Part shown: piece after piece, positions 38,889 to 47,831 of the stretch
How positions within the stretch are numbered: the stretch's first letter is position 1
Layout: each line of letters opens with the position of its first letter
Assembly (NCBI GenBank): GCA_947476325.1
Contig: CANJPZ010000013.1
Span: 1-62,653 of the forward strand
Source of the DNA: Caulobacteraceae bacterium
Lineage (GTDB): Bacteria; Pseudomonadota; Alphaproteobacteria; Caulobacterales; Caulobacteraceae
Length of the DNA stretch: 62,653 bases
Direction: 5' to 3'
The notes under the pieces: generated by a model
Told to the model about the DNA's origin: nothing
Databases searched by the model: none
Seen by the model: the letters and a program-made list of their open reading frames with translations, nothing else
Made by a program: the position numbers and the translations under genes

Positions 38889-40250
38889 TCACATCAGGCC
38901 GTAGGCGCGGGCCAGCACCTCGATGGGGTGCGACTGGCGCGGCGCGGCGACGCCGGGTTGTTCGACCGTCAGCATCTGGCCCATATGCTTGCAAGCCAGC
39001 GGGCAGTCCGAGCACAGCTCGGCGTCGCCGGCCTTGGCGATCTGGCGGGCCGCCGGTTTACCGATCTTCTGAGCCAGCGGATATGTATCCTTCATCACCC
39101 CGAAGGTGCCGCCGTGACCCGAGCAGCGCTCGACCAGGTCCACCTTTGTCTCGGGGATCAGCCTCAGCATCTCGGCTGACTTGGCGCCCATGTTCTGGGC
39201 CCGGGCGTGGCAGGCGTGGTGGACAGCGACGCCGCCCTCGACCGGTGTCAAGCCGGGCGCGAGACCAAAGGTCTTTGACAGCTCGACAACATATTCGCTG
39301 ACATCGCGTGTCGCCTTCGACAGTTTTCGCACCGCCTGGCTTTCAGGCAGCAGCAAGGGCCACTCAAACTTCATCATCAGGCCGCAACTGGCGGTGAGGG
39401 CCAGCACGTCGTAGCCCTGTTCAATCCAGGGGGCGAAGGCCGCGGCGACGCGCTCGGCCTTGCCGGCCACGTCCTTCAGATCGCCGGCTTCCAGCTGCGG
39501 CATGCCGCAGCATTCCGGATAAACCAGCTTTGCTTCGACACCCTGTTTGGCCAGAACCCGGGCGGCGGCGACCGCCGTGTCCGGGGTGTTGTAGTCGACG
39601 AAACAGGTCGCATAGAGCACGACCTTGCGCTGGCCGAACGCGGGGCCGGCCGGATCGGGCTCGAGCGGCGATTTCAGCCGGTCGGTGGCGGTCTTCGAAT
39701 GATATGTCGGCAGTTCGACCTCGGCGTCGACGCCGGCAATGGCTTCCAGCATCTTGCGCAGCGGTGTGTTCTCGCGCGCCGTCGACCAGTTGATCAACGC
39801 CGAAAAAGGTTTGGCCAGCTTGCCATTGCGATCGGTCTTGCCCAGCTCCTCGCGCACGAATTCGCCGCCTTGGGCGCGGCGTCGGGCCGCCCTGTAACGC
39901 AGGATCAGGTGGGGGAAATCGAGGTCGAATTCGTGCGGCGGCACGTAAGGACACTTGGTCAGGAAGCACATGTCGCAGAGCGTGCAGGCCTCGTCGACCT
40001 TGGCGAAGTCGGCCTTGTTCACCCCGTCCAGTTCGCCGGTCGGGCTTTCGTCGACTATGTCAAACAGGCGCGGGAAGGCGTCGCACAGATTGAAGCAGCG
40101 GCGGCAGCCGTGACAGATGTCAAACACCCGCTCCATCTCGGTCTCGATGGCGACCAGGTCGTAATAGGCCTCGTCGCGCCAGGCGATGGGATGGCGGAAG
40201 GGCGCATCAAGGCTGCCCTCGCGGGCGCCCGGTTTTGGCGTGTCGGTCAC
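38889..40250 (-). CDS. Fe-S oxidoreductase with CCG domains (GlpC/heterodisulfide-reductase-like)
   Basis: 453 residues. Two 4Fe-4S motifs near the N-terminus: CHGCRRCFNLCDAFP and CTLCDMCFLTKCPYVPPHE. Two CCG-type domains follow: YPECCGMPQLEAGDL, and a second variant with HHACHARAQNMG and VERCSGHGGTFG, where the usual CCG is CSG. An extra CSDCPLACKHMGQM lies near the C-terminus. It is likely an electron carrier linking a quinone or thiol system to the rubrerythrin encoded 60 bases upstream. It is the middle gene of the rubrerythrin, Fe-S, DUF3501 operon. Direct biochemistry for this set is scarce. Confidence 0.9.
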   Translation of the reverse strand: MTDTPKPGAREGSLDAPFRHPIAWRDEAYYDLVAIETEMERVFDICHGCRRCFNLCDAFPRLFDIVDESPTGELDGVNKADFAKVDEACTLCDMCFLTKCPYVPPHEFDLDFPHLILRYRAARRRAQGGEFVREELGKTDRNGKLAKPFSALINWSTARENTPLRKMLEAIAGVDAEVELPTYHSKTATDRLKSPLEPDPAGPAFGQRKVVLYATCFVDYNTPDTAVAAARVLAKQGVEAKLVYPECCGMPQLEAGDLKDVAGKAERVAAAFAPWIEQGYDVLALTASCGLMMKFEWPLLLPESQAVRKLSKATRDVSEYVVELSKTFGLAPGLTPVEGGVAVHHACHARAQNMGAKSAEMLRLIPETKVDLVERCSGHGGTFGVMKDTYPLAQKIGKPAARQIAKAGDAELCSDCPLACKHMGQMLTVEQPGVAAPRQSHPIEVLARAYGLM

Positions 40251-40275
40251 GAGCGCATCCTGTGAAGCCAGGTAA

Positions 40276-40298
40276 TCCCTCCCCGTAAAGGGGAGGGA
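40276..40298 (-). terminator. Hairpin (9 bp stem) between rubrerythrin and Fe-S genes
   Basis: The arms tccctcccc and ggggaggga are perfect complements around a gtaaa loop, in the 60 bases between the rubrerythrin stop and the Fe-S protein start. There is no U-tract. It may lower read-through or stabilise the rubrerythrin message, giving more rubrerythrin than Fe-S protein. It also resembles dispersed GC-rich repeats. Confidence 0.5.
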
Positions 40299-40310
40299 CA
40301 GGGCGAGGGT

Positions 40311-40727
40311 CTAGTCGAGGGTGTCGAGGGCGCGCTGGAAGCGGCCGGCGTGGGACTTTTCAGCCTTGGCCAGGGTCTCGAACCAGTCACCGATTTCGTC
40401 GAAGCCTTCATCGCGCGCGGTGCGGGCCATGCCGGGATACATGTCGGTATACTCGTGGGTCTCGCCGGCGATCGCGGCCGCCAGGTTGTGGGCCGTCGGG
40501 CCGATCGGCAGGCCGGTGGCCGGATCCCCGACGGCTTCCATGAACTCAAGGTGTCCATGGGCGTGGCCGGTCTCGCCTTCGGCCGTCGAGCGGAACACGG
40601 CTGCGACGTCGTTGTAGCCTTCGACGTCAGCCTTTTGCGCGAAATAGAGATAGCGCCGGTTGGCCTGACTCTCGCCCGCGAAGGCGTCCTTGAGGTTTTG
40701 AAGGGTCTTGCTGCTGGCCAGACTCAT
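40311..40727 (-). CDS. Rubrerythrin family di-iron protein without rubredoxin domain
   Basis: 138 residues of ferritin-like fold, start [14 protein letters not shown]. Ligand-type residues for a di-iron site are in [18 protein letters not shown] (Glu), [17 protein letters not shown] (Glu and His), [11 protein letters not shown] and [16 protein letters not shown]. The C-terminal rubredoxin CxxC domain of classical rubrerythrin is missing, so an outside electron donor is needed. The downstream Fe-S protein is a fair candidate. The likely role is peroxide reduction or iron handling. The region upstream (40728-40874) is shared with the divergent mobA-like gene and should contain both promoters. 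Confidence 0.92.
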   Translation of the reverse strand: MSLASSKTLQNLKDAFAGESQANRRYLYFAQKADVEGYNDVAAVFRSTAEGETGHAHGHLEFMEAVGDPATGLPIGPTAHNLAAAIAGETHEYTDMYPGMARTARDEGFDEIGDWFETLAKAEKSHAGRFQRALDTLD

Positions 40728-40874
40728 GAAGTTTCTCCCGTCAATCTTCGGGCCACACATCGGCCCCATCCCAATTACCTCAACAGGTCTGGGGGAGCAG
40801 GGCAAATCGATTTATTCGATCCGATCGATAGAGCCCCTCGATAGTTGGCCCCGGGACTGGCACGATAAGGCGGC

Positions 40875-41471
40875 ATGCTAGGAGCCATCATACTTGCCGG
40901 CGGCGCGTCCAGGCGGATGGGGCGCGACAAGGCCCTGATCGAATGGGACGGGGTGCGGGCCATCGACCGGGTTTGCGACCTGGCCCGTGCGGCGGGCGCG
41001 CAGCAGGTCATCGTCTCCGGCGCCGACTACGGAATTCGAAATGTGCCTGATCCTGCCGACGCCGGGCCCGTCGGCGGTCTCCTGGCCTCGGCGGCGCTGT
41101 TGGCGAGCGAGGGGGTAACCGTGGTTCTGGTGCTGGCGGTCGATGCAGCCTCCGCGACGCCGGGCGATCTTGCGCCCCTGCTCGTGGCCCCGGCGCCGGG
41201 CGCCGCCTACGAGACGCTGCCGCTGCCCATGTATCTGCACCTGTCAGCCATTCCGCCGGAGGCTGCAGGCCACTGGGCGCTGCGAACCCTGGTTTTCAGG
41301 TCCCGGCTCTCGACCCTTTCCGCACCGCTGGCGGCGATGGCCCGCATTCGCGGTGCAAATACGCCGGGCGAGCTACAAACCCTTTCCGCCAAGGTTGATG
41401 AACCGGACGAGTCAGCAGACGAAAAGCCTAACAGCCGAACTGTTGATCCGATAAGCTGCGGGCGGGCATGA
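40875..41471 (+). CDS. mobA: Molybdenum cofactor nucleotidyltransferase, MobA-like
   Basis: 198 residues. The N-terminal [20 protein letters not shown] is the MobA/MocA nucleotide-binding signature. [14 protein letters not shown] and [11 protein letters not shown] follow, with the metal-binding Asp in the place of the usual ACDMP. The protein is on the short side for MobA, and the C-terminal half is poorly conserved (a low-complexity tail [16 protein letters not shown]). It should transfer GMP or CMP to molybdopterin. A three-subunit molybdenum hydroxylase is encoded at 47.3-51.2 kb, which would need the cytidine-type cofactor, so MocA activity is also possible. Confidence 0.75.
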   Translation: MLGAIILAGGASRRMGRDKALIEWDGVRAIDRVCDLARAAGAQQVIVSGADYGIRNVPDPADAGPVGGLLASAALLASEGVTVVLVLAVDAASATPGDLAPLLVAPAPGAAYETLPLPMYLHLSAIPPEAAGHWALRTLVFRSRLSTLSAPLAAMARIRGANTPGELQTLSAKVDEPDESADEKPNSRTVDPISCGRA

Positions 41472-41474
41472 GCG

Positions 41475-42020
41475 ATGTTGGACAGTGACAAGCTCAACCT
41501 GGAACGCATCGCCTTCCTGCTGGTGGACGATAACCCGCAATCCTTGCACATCATCGCCCAGGTCGTCGCCGGTTTCGGCGTACGCAAGGTCACCAAGTGT
41601 GGAAGCGCCCGGGAGGCTAGGACAGCGATTCACAACATCACCTTCGACTTCATCCTGACCGACGCCCAGATGCCGGAAGAAGACGGCTATTCCTTGGTCC
41701 GCTGGATTCGCCGCAGCGCGCCCGAGCACAATCGTTTCGTGCCGATCGTCGTTGTTACCGGCCACACACGGCAGTCCGAGGTGCTGGAGGCGCGAGACTG
41801 CGGCGTCCATGCCATTGTCGCCAAACCGCTGACGCCCAAGGTGCTGCTCGAACGCATCTTCTGGACGGCGCGGGATGATCGCAAGTTCATCGAATGCGAC
41901 GCCTATATCGGACCGGACAGGCGCTTCCACAGCATCGGCCTGCCGGTGGGCATGGCCGGTCGTCGCGCCGACGATCCGCCCGAGGGCATTCCCCAGGACG
42001 GCCGCCGGACAGACCGGTGA
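41475..42020 (+). CDS. Single-domain response regulator (receiver) with C-terminal tail
   Basis: 181 residues. The CheY-like receiver has the acidic pair in LLVDDNPQSLHIIAQ, the phosphoacceptor Asp in FILTDAQMPEEDGYSL (about residue 61), the Thr in VVVTGHTRQSEV and the Lys in IVAKPLTPKVLL. The last 50 residues (ECDAYIGPDRRFHSIG..., rich in Arg/Asp/Pro) are not a known output domain. No kinase is adjacent. The next gene, 29 bases on, encodes a protein of unknown family in the same direction, so they may work as a pair. Such orphan receivers are common in Caulobacter-type motility and cell-cycle systems. Confidence 0.88.
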   Translation: MLDSDKLNLERIAFLLVDDNPQSLHIIAQVVAGFGVRKVTKCGSAREARTAIHNITFDFILTDAQMPEEDGYSLVRWIRRSAPEHNRFVPIVVVTGHTRQSEVLEARDCGVHAIVAKPLTPKVLLERIFWTARDDRKFIECDAYIGPDRRFHSIGLPVGMAGRRADDPPEGIPQDGRRTDR

Positions 42021-42049
42021 AACTTGATGGCCAACAGAAAGACTGAACG

Positions 42050-42538
42050 ATGAGTGGTGTTCGCAAGTTCAAGGTCAAGAGTCGCCTGTCCACCCTGGCG
42101 CTTGGCTCTGGCGGCATTACCGCCCGGGAAGCGCTCAAGCGGGCGGATGCCGCGATCGAGTCTGTGAGGGGCGATTGTCTGGTGATGATCGATGAGCGGA
42201 TCGCCGAAATCGAACGGCGCTTTGCCCCGACCGTTCCGGGCCGCGCGTCAGACCGGTTCGAGGACCTGTACGATCTTTCATCCGGCATCATCGACGTGGC
42301 GCTGGGCCTGCCGGAGTCGGGCATCGACCACGCGGCCCGCGCTCTGTGCGACCTGGTGGACCTGAGCCTCGAGCGCGGCGTCCGCGACTGGGAGGCGGTC
42401 GATGTCCACATTGTCACGCTGCGGTTGCTGCGCGGCTCGGGTCAGGCCTTCAGCCAGGCCCAGCGCGACGCCGTTCTGGGCGGCCTGAAAAAGGTCATGC
42501 TGAAGCGCGTAGGCGATCCAACGACGGGCCTGGCCTGA
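42050..42538 (+). CDS. Conserved hypothetical helical protein, partner of the receiver gene
   Basis: 162 residues, predicted mostly helical, no signal peptide or membrane segment. Features include TAREALKRADAAIESV, ERIAEIERRF, DLSSGIIDVALGLPESGIDH and a Leu-rich helix LCDLVDLSLERGVRDWEAV. I know similar proteins from alphaproteobacteria next to CheY-like receivers, but I cannot name a function. Starting 29 bases after the receiver gene, it is likely cotranscribed and may bind it. Confidence 0.65.
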   Translation: MSGVRKFKVKSRLSTLALGSGGITAREALKRADAAIESVRGDCLVMIDERIAEIERRFAPTVPGRASDRFEDLYDLSSGIIDVALGLPESGIDHAARALCDLVDLSLERGVRDWEAVDVHIVTLRLLRGSGQAFSQAQRDAVLGGLKKVMLKRVGDPTTGLA

Positions 42539-42599
42539 TCCCCGGGGTTGTCGCCGCCGCCAAGTCGGAGCAAGATTTGCGGCATTGGGGGAGGCCTTT

Positions 42600-43526
42600 A
42601 TGACGGCGACGGATATCAACTGGCCGCGCAAGACGCGCGAGCTGATGAACCACCACATGGACTCCACCGTCTGGAACGACTTCAAATTCCGCGACGGAGA
42701 CATCGTCGTTGGCACCTACGCCAAGTCCGGCACCACCTGGACCCAGCAGATCGTCGGCCAGCTGGTGTTCAAGGGCGCCAAAGACGTTCACGTCCACGAC
42801 CTGTCGCCCTGGGTCGACCTGCGCGTACCGCCGAAAGAGGTCAAGCTGGGCGCCCTGGAAGCCCAGACCCACCGCCGCTTCGTCAAGACCCACCTGCCGC
42901 TGGACGCGCTGGTCTTCTCGCCGAAGGCCAAATACCTCTACATCGGCCGCGATGGTCGCGACGTGGTGTGGAGCTTCCACAATCACCATTCCACCGCCAA
43001 TGACCTGTGGTACCAGGTCATCAACGACACGCCCGGTCGCGTCGGCCCGCCCATCGAGCGGCCGGATCCCGACATCCGCAACTATTTCCGCACCTGGCTC
43101 GAGAACGACGGCTATCCGCTGTGGTCCTACTGGGAGAACATCGCCACCTGGTGGGAGGCCCGCGACCTGCCCAACGTCAAGCTGGTCCACTTCAATGCGC
43201 TCAAGGCCGACATGCCCGGCGAGATGAAGCGCATCGCCGAATTCCTCGATCTCGACATCACCGACGACGAATGGCCCTCGATCATCGAGCACTGCACCTT
43301 TGATTACATGAAGGCCAACGCCGACCACGTCGCGCCCCTGGGCGGCGCGATCTTTGAAGGCGGGGGCGCCGCCTTCATCAACAAGGGCGTCAATGGCCGC
43401 TGGCGCGATGTGCTGACGCAAGGCGACATCGCCGACTATGAGCAGATGGCCCTCGAAAAACTCGGGCCCGAGTGCGCCCGGTGGCTGCAGACCGGTGAAA
43501 TGGCCGCAGCGCCGCGGGGCGTGTAA
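42600..43526 (+). CDS. PAPS-dependent sulfotransferase
   Basis: 308 residues. The 5'-phosphosulfate-binding loop is GTYAKSGTTWTQQIV; FVKTHLPLDAL follows, then the 3'-phosphate-binding motif LYIGRDGRDVVWSFHNHH, and the C-terminal FINKGVNGRWRDVLTQGD carries the GxxGxW/K-type loop. The family moves sulfate from PAPS to a hydroxyl or amine, for example on lipids, aryl or steroid alcohols. The ATG at 42600 is chosen over one five codons earlier because gggggagg precedes it. Standalone gene; the acceptor is unknown. No PAPS-making genes are in the window. Confidence 0.92.
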   Translation: MTATDINWPRKTRELMNHHMDSTVWNDFKFRDGDIVVGTYAKSGTTWTQQIVGQLVFKGAKDVHVHDLSPWVDLRVPPKEVKLGALEAQTHRRFVKTHLPLDALVFSPKAKYLYIGRDGRDVVWSFHNHHSTANDLWYQVINDTPGRVGPPIERPDPDIRNYFRTWLENDGYPLWSYWENIATWWEARDLPNVKLVHFNALKADMPGEMKRIAEFLDLDITDDEWPSIIEHCTFDYMKANADHVAPLGGAIFEGGGAAFINKGVNGRWRDVLTQGDIADYEQMALEKLGPECARWLQTGEMAAAPRGV

Positions 43527-43651
43527 AGCGGCCCGGCTTGACAATTTGCCCGGCCTGACCGGACAGTCCATTCCATGACGGTAAAAAACCGCCGGATTTT
43601 GAGACTTCGGGGCCATGCATCCCGGGGCTCGCAGGGAAGGGAACGCCGGGA

Positions 43652-46147
43652 ATGAAAGCCATCGGACTCCTGCTGGGGGCCGTCGCCGGCCTGTTCATCG
43701 CCGTGATCGGCGCCTGGCTGGCCCGCGAGGGCTGGACGCTCGTGAACCTGGGCGGCTCCTGGTATTACCTCCTGGCGGGCGCAGCCCTGGTGTTTTCAGG
43801 CATTCTGCTGGCGTTGCGCCGGCCCCTGGGTGGCCTTGTTTTTGGCGTGACCCTGTTGGCCACCCTGGTGTGGGCGGTTTGGGAGGCTCACCTGTCCTTC
43901 TGGTCCCTGATGCCGCGCGTGGTTGCGCCGGTGGTGATCGGGATTCTGGTTCTGCTCGTTCTGCGGGGCGCAAACCGCGAACGGCGCGGCGCGGCTACTG
44001 TAACCACCGCGACCGGAGTTGTTCTGGGACTCGCCCTGATGACCGTGGCGGTGGTTCTTCAGTATAGCGTCGGCATCGCCAAAGCCGCCGGCTCTGACCC
44101 CGATCCGGCCGCCGCCATCGCCAGGGCGCCGGCGGGCGACTGGCGTTTCTGGGGGCGCGATGCGGCCGGAACCCGGTTCGGGCCCTACGCCGAGATCAAC
44201 CGCGACAACGTCGACAAGCTTGAGGTTGCCTGGACTTTCCGCACCGGCCGCCCGGCCACCGGCGGGTCGGAAGACCAGAGCACGCCGATGCAGATCGGCG
44301 ATACGCTCTATGTCTGCACGCCGACCAATGTGGTGATCGCCGTCGACGCCGACACGGGCGCCGAACGCTGGCGCCACGATCCGAATGTCAAACCCGGATT
44401 CTGGAACCGTTGCCGAGGCCTCGGCTACTATGAACCCCAGGCCGCGAAGCTCGCGGCGGCCCCGGCCGCCACGCCGGTCGCGGTTCGGCCCGAGGCGCCT
44501 TGCGCCCGGCGGATCATTTCCACCACCATCGATGCGCGCATCTTCGAACTTGATGCCGCCACGGGCGCCCTTTGCCCCGGTTTCGGCGACAAGGGCGTCG
44601 CCGACCTCAAACCCGGGATGGGTGAATTTAGGCCCAGCTTCTATTTCCCGACCTCGGCGCCGACCGTCGTTCGAGGGTTGATCGTCATCGGCGGCTGGGT
44701 GCAGGACAACACCGAACTCAACGAGCCGTCCGGCGTCGTGCGGGCTTTCAGCGCCGACACCGGCGAACTGGTCTGGGCCTGGGACCTGGGCAATCCGGCC
44801 ATCACCAGACTGCCGCCGCCGGGCCAGACCTACACCCGCGGCACGCCCAACGTCTGGTCGACGCCGGCCTTCGACGAGGCCCTGGGACTGATCTATCTGC
44901 CCACCGGCAACGCCACGCCCGACTACTGGGGCTCGCACCGCAGTGATGCGGCCGACAAGTACAACTCATCGGTCGTGGCGCTCGACATCGCCACGGGCCG
45001 CGAACGCTGGCGCTATCAGACCGTGCACCACGATGTCTGGGACTGGGACATTCCCTCCCAGCCGATGCTGGTCGATCTGCCGACCGCCAGCGGACCCAAG
45101 GCGGCTTTGGTCCAGTTGACCAAGCGCGGCCAGATCTTCGTGCTGGACCGGGCGACGGGAGCGCCCCTGGTCGACACCGTAGAGCGTCCGGTCCCGCAGA
45201 ACCCGGCGCCCGGCGAATGGCTGTCGCCGACCCAGCCCTATTCGGTCGGCATGCCCACGGTCGGCGCCGAACAGATCACCGAGCGGCTGATGTGGGGCCT
45301 CACGCCCATCGATCAGGTGCGCTGCCGGATCGCCTTCCGCAGTGTCCGCTACGATGGTGACTTCACGCCGCCCGGCCTGAAACCTTCCCTTCAGTCGCCA
45401 GGCAATGGCGGCGGCATGAACTGGGGCTCGGGCTCCTATGACGCCGTGGGCGGCCGCCTGATCGTCAATGTCATGCGCATCCCCCAGACCGTTCAGCTGA
45501 TCCCCAGCACCCGGCCGAACGTATCGCTCGACCTGGTTCCCGGCCGGTCCGAGAAGGCGAGGAACGCCGTCTCCTATATCGCCAAAAACACGCGGTTCGA
45601 ATCCGACTTCCGCCTGCCCTGGCAAAAGAAGCCACAGACCGCGCCCGGCCGCGCGGCCGCGCCGGCAACCTCGGAGACCATGGCGCGCGCCCCGGCGGCG
45701 CCGGCGGCGGCGCGGACGCCCGCGCCCAAGCCCTTCGGCATTCCCTGCCTTGCGCCGCCGCAGGGCGAAATGGCCGCCATCGATCTGGGAACCCGTCAGA
45801 TCGTCTGGAAGGTGCCCACCGGTACGGCCGAACGCAGCGGCCCCTGGGGGCTCTATTCGCACCTCAACATCCCGGTCGGCACGCCTTCGCCGGCGGGGTC
45901 GATGACGACTGCAGGGGGGCTGGTCTTCCACGCCGCCACCACCGATCCCTACATCCGCGCCTACGACACCCGCACCGGCAAGGTGGTGTGGAAGGCCCGC
46001 ATGCCGGTCGGCGCGGGCGCCAATCCCATGACCTACGTCTCGCCCAAAACGGGGCGGCAGTATGTGGTGATCTCGGCGGGCGGCGCGCGCAGCATGCCCG
46101 AGCGCGGGGACTATGTGATTGCCTACGCCCTGCCCAAGGGCGGCTAG
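43652..46147 (+). CDS. Membrane-bound PQQ-dependent dehydrogenase (glucose/quinate/shikimate family)
   Basis: 831 residues. About five transmembrane helices occupy residues 4-140 (for example ILLALRRPLGGLVFGVTLLA), as in membrane glucose dehydrogenase. The periplasmic eight-bladed propeller starts DWRFWGRDAAGTRFGPYAEI. PQQ-site and blade signatures include TPTNVVIAVDADTGAERWR, YLPTGNATPDYWGSHR and VHHDVWDWDIPSQPMLVDL. A Pro/Ala-rich insertion (about 670-700) is unusual. It oxidises a sugar or polyol in the periplasm and reduces ubiquinone. PQQ synthesis genes are not nearby. Its stop shares a CTAG with the convergent beta-propeller gene. Confidence 0.92.
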   Translation: MKAIGLLLGAVAGLFIAVIGAWLAREGWTLVNLGGSWYYLLAGAALVFSGILLALRRPLGGLVFGVTLLATLVWAVWEAHLSFWSLMPRVVAPVVIGILVLLVLRGANRERRGAATVTTATGVVLGLALMTVAVVLQYSVGIAKAAGSDPDPAAAIARAPAGDWRFWGRDAAGTRFGPYAEINRDNVDKLEVAWTFRTGRPATGGSEDQSTPMQIGDTLYVCTPTNVVIAVDADTGAERWRHDPNVKPGFWNRCRGLGYYEPQAAKLAAAPAATPVAVRPEAPCARRIISTTIDARIFELDAATGALCPGFGDKGVADLKPGMGEFRPSFYFPTSAPTVVRGLIVIGGWVQDNTELNEPSGVVRAFSADTGELVWAWDLGNPAITRLPPPGQTYTRGTPNVWSTPAFDEALGLIYLPTGNATPDYWGSHRSDAADKYNSSVVALDIATGRERWRYQTVHHDVWDWDIPSQPMLVDLPTASGPKAALVQLTKRGQIFVLDRATGAPLVDTVERPVPQNPAPGEWLSPTQPYSVGMPTVGAEQITERLMWGLTPIDQVRCRIAFRSVRYDGDFTPPGLKPSLQSPGNGGGMNWGSGSYDAVGGRLIVNVMRIPQTVQLIPSTRPNVSLDLVPGRSEKARNAVSYIAKNTRFESDFRLPWQKKPQTAPGRAAAPATSETMARAPAAPAAARTPAPKPFGIPCLAPPQGEMAAIDLGTRQIVWKVPTGTAERSGPWGLYSHLNIPVGTPSPAGSMTTAGGLVFHAATTDPYIRAYDTRTGKVVWKARMPVGAGANPMTYVSPKTGRQYVVISAGGARSMPERGDYVIAYALPKGG

Positions 46148-47136
46148 CTCATGCTGGAAAGCGCAATCTGGGTGATACCGGTCAGCGAGCCCTGGCCGGT
46201 CAGCAGCATGCGCGCCTCGGTCCCGTCCATCTTGGCCGTGCCGACCTCGCCGCCCAGCGAGGTGTAGTACATCCGCCCGGCGGCCGTATCGAGGTGCATG
46301 CCGATGGCCTCCTTCAGGCCGCGCACCAGGATTTCGCGGTCGGTCCGGGCGGCGGGATCGGCGCCGATCGGCATGTCCATGGGCGCGCGCGATACGGTGT
46401 TGTCGCCGCGGTCGGTCCAGTAGAGCCTGCGGCGGCGCGGCTCGATATCCAGGTCGATGGGCTCGGGCAGGCCCGAGAACAGGGTCTCGATGTCGGTGCG
46501 GTTGGCGGGCGTCTGGCCGTAGGGGATGTCCATGCTCGCCCGGCGGATGACGCCCTGGTTCGCATTGTCGCCGCCCTTCTGGCTCCAGTAGATCTGGTTG
46601 CGCGAGTAATCCAGCGCGATGCCCACGCACCATCGGGTCTGGTCGCCCTTGTTGGCGGTAAAGTCACCGGTCTGCACCAGGACCTCGACGTTCGAACCGT
46701 CGGGATTGCAGCGCATCACCCGCATGCCCTCGCGGTCGCACCAGTAGAGCCTGCGCCGTTCGGTATCGAACTTGATCTGTTTGGGGGTGAAAGTGCCGCC
46801 CGCCGCGACCAGGGTCTTCACGTCGCCGCCGGCCAGATCACAGCTCATCACCGTGCCGTCGTTCTCGTTGACCTTGCCCATGTTGGACCAGATGATCCGC
46901 TTGGCCGAGGTGTCATAGGTGATGCCGTCAGGGCCTGAAGAGCCCTTGCCTTCCACCAGCTTGGCCAGGCCCTGACCGTCGGGGCCGACCGTCATGACGT
47001 TGTTGGACAGGCTGAGGAAACACAGCGATCCCATCCGCGCCTGGGCGGCGGCGGTGCGTGCGCCCATCAGGCCGGCGGCGGCCAGCGCGCCTGCGCCGGT
47101 CAGCGCGGCCCTGCGGTCCAAAGAGATAGGCGACAT
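46144..47136 (-). CDS. Tat-exported YWTD-type beta-propeller protein
   Basis: 330 residues. Start at MSPISLDRRAALTGAGALAA, a Tat leader (DRRAAL) cleaved near TAAAQ; an in-frame extension upstream is not secretory. The body has LDL-receptor-type repeats: KRIIWSNMGKVNENDGTV, RRLYWCDREGMRVMR, NQIYWSQKGG, RRLYWTDRGDNTVSRAPM and GRMYYTSLGGEVGTAKM, each a propeller blade. No catalytic motif is visible. It may bind a sugar or protein partner in the periplasm. It converges on the PQQ dehydrogenase and diverges from the molybdenum hydroxylase operon. Confidence 0.85.
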   Translation of the reverse strand: MSPISLDRRAALTGAGALAAAGLMGARTAAAQARMGSLCFLSLSNNVMTVGPDGQGLAKLVEGKGSSGPDGITYDTSAKRIIWSNMGKVNENDGTVMSCDLAGGDVKTLVAAGGTFTPKQIKFDTERRRLYWCDREGMRVMRCNPDGSNVEVLVQTGDFTANKGDQTRWCVGIALDYSRNQIYWSQKGGDNANQGVIRRASMDIPYGQTPANRTDIETLFSGLPEPIDLDIEPRRRRLYWTDRGDNTVSRAPMDMPIGADPAARTDREILVRGLKEAIGMHLDTAAGRMYYTSLGGEVGTAKMDGTEARMLLTGQGSLTGITQIALSSMS

Positions 47137-47324
47137 GGCATCCTCCGCGCCGGCCGGCTTGATCGCCGGCGTCATTGTTCGAAAGCCTAGCATTGCTTCC
47201 TGTGATCTCGCAGGGGAGATTAGGGCCCCGGATGAGGAAGGAAAGTGCCGTTTCCGCAACGTCAGACTTGTGCGTCCATGGTCTGGCGGGGTTACATGTC
47301 GGTGGAGGACCTGCCCTGACCCAA

Positions 47325-47831
47325 GTGATCGACATTGAGCTGATCGTGAACGGACGGCTGACCAGCCTGTCCCTCGATCCGCGCGTCACCCTGCTGGACG
47401 CCCTGCGCGAGCATCTGAACCTGACCGGGACCAAGAAGGGCTGCGACCAGGGCCAGTGCGGCGCCTGCACGGTTCTGGTCAATGGCATGCGCATCAACAG
47501 CTGCCTGTCCCTGGCGGCCATGCACGACGGTCAGGCCATCACCACCATCGAGGGCATCGCGCCGGGCGAGAACGAACTGCACCACATCCAGGCCGCCTTT
47601 ATCGAACGCGACGCCTTCCAGTGCGGCTACTGCACGCCGGGCCAGATCGTCTCGGCCGTGGCCATGCTGGACGAACTTGCGGCCGGACAGCCCAGCCAGG
47701 CGGCGGAGGATCTGTCCGCCGCGCCCGTCCTCACCGACGCCGAACTGCGCGAGCGGATGAGCGGCAACCTGTGCCGCTGTTCGGCCTATCCGCACATCTT
47801 CGCCGCCATCCGCGACGTGGCCGGCGCATGA
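47325..47831 (+). CDS. Molybdenum hydroxylase 2Fe-2S subunit (PaoA-like)
   Basis: About 168 residues. The plant-type 2Fe-2S cluster uses KKGCDQGQCGACTVLVNG with a fourth Cys in RINSCLSL; the helical 2Fe-2S uses QCGYCTPGQIVSA and GNLCRCSAYPHI. It passes electrons from the Mo subunit to the FAD subunit. Start choice is open: GTG at 47325 is given, but the good Shine-Dalgarno ggtggagg is better spaced for a CTG three codons earlier (47316). No Tat leader is seen in the short form, unlike PaoA of E. coli. The FAD subunit gene overlaps its stop by four bases. Confidence 0.9.
   Translation: MIDIELIVNGRLTSLSLDPRVTLLDALREHLNLTGTKKGCDQGQCGACTVLVNGMRINSCLSLAAMHDGQAITTIEGIAPGENELHHIQAAFIERDAFQCGYCTPGQIVSAVAMLDELAAGQPSQAAEDLSAAPVLTDAELRERMSGNLCRCSAYPHIFAAIRDVAGA

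Noticed and set aside
43527-43651. Possible sigma-70 promoter (ttgaca near 43541) upstream of the PQQ dehydrogenase
   Set aside because: A -35-like hexamer is present but no convincing -10 at proper spacing was found.
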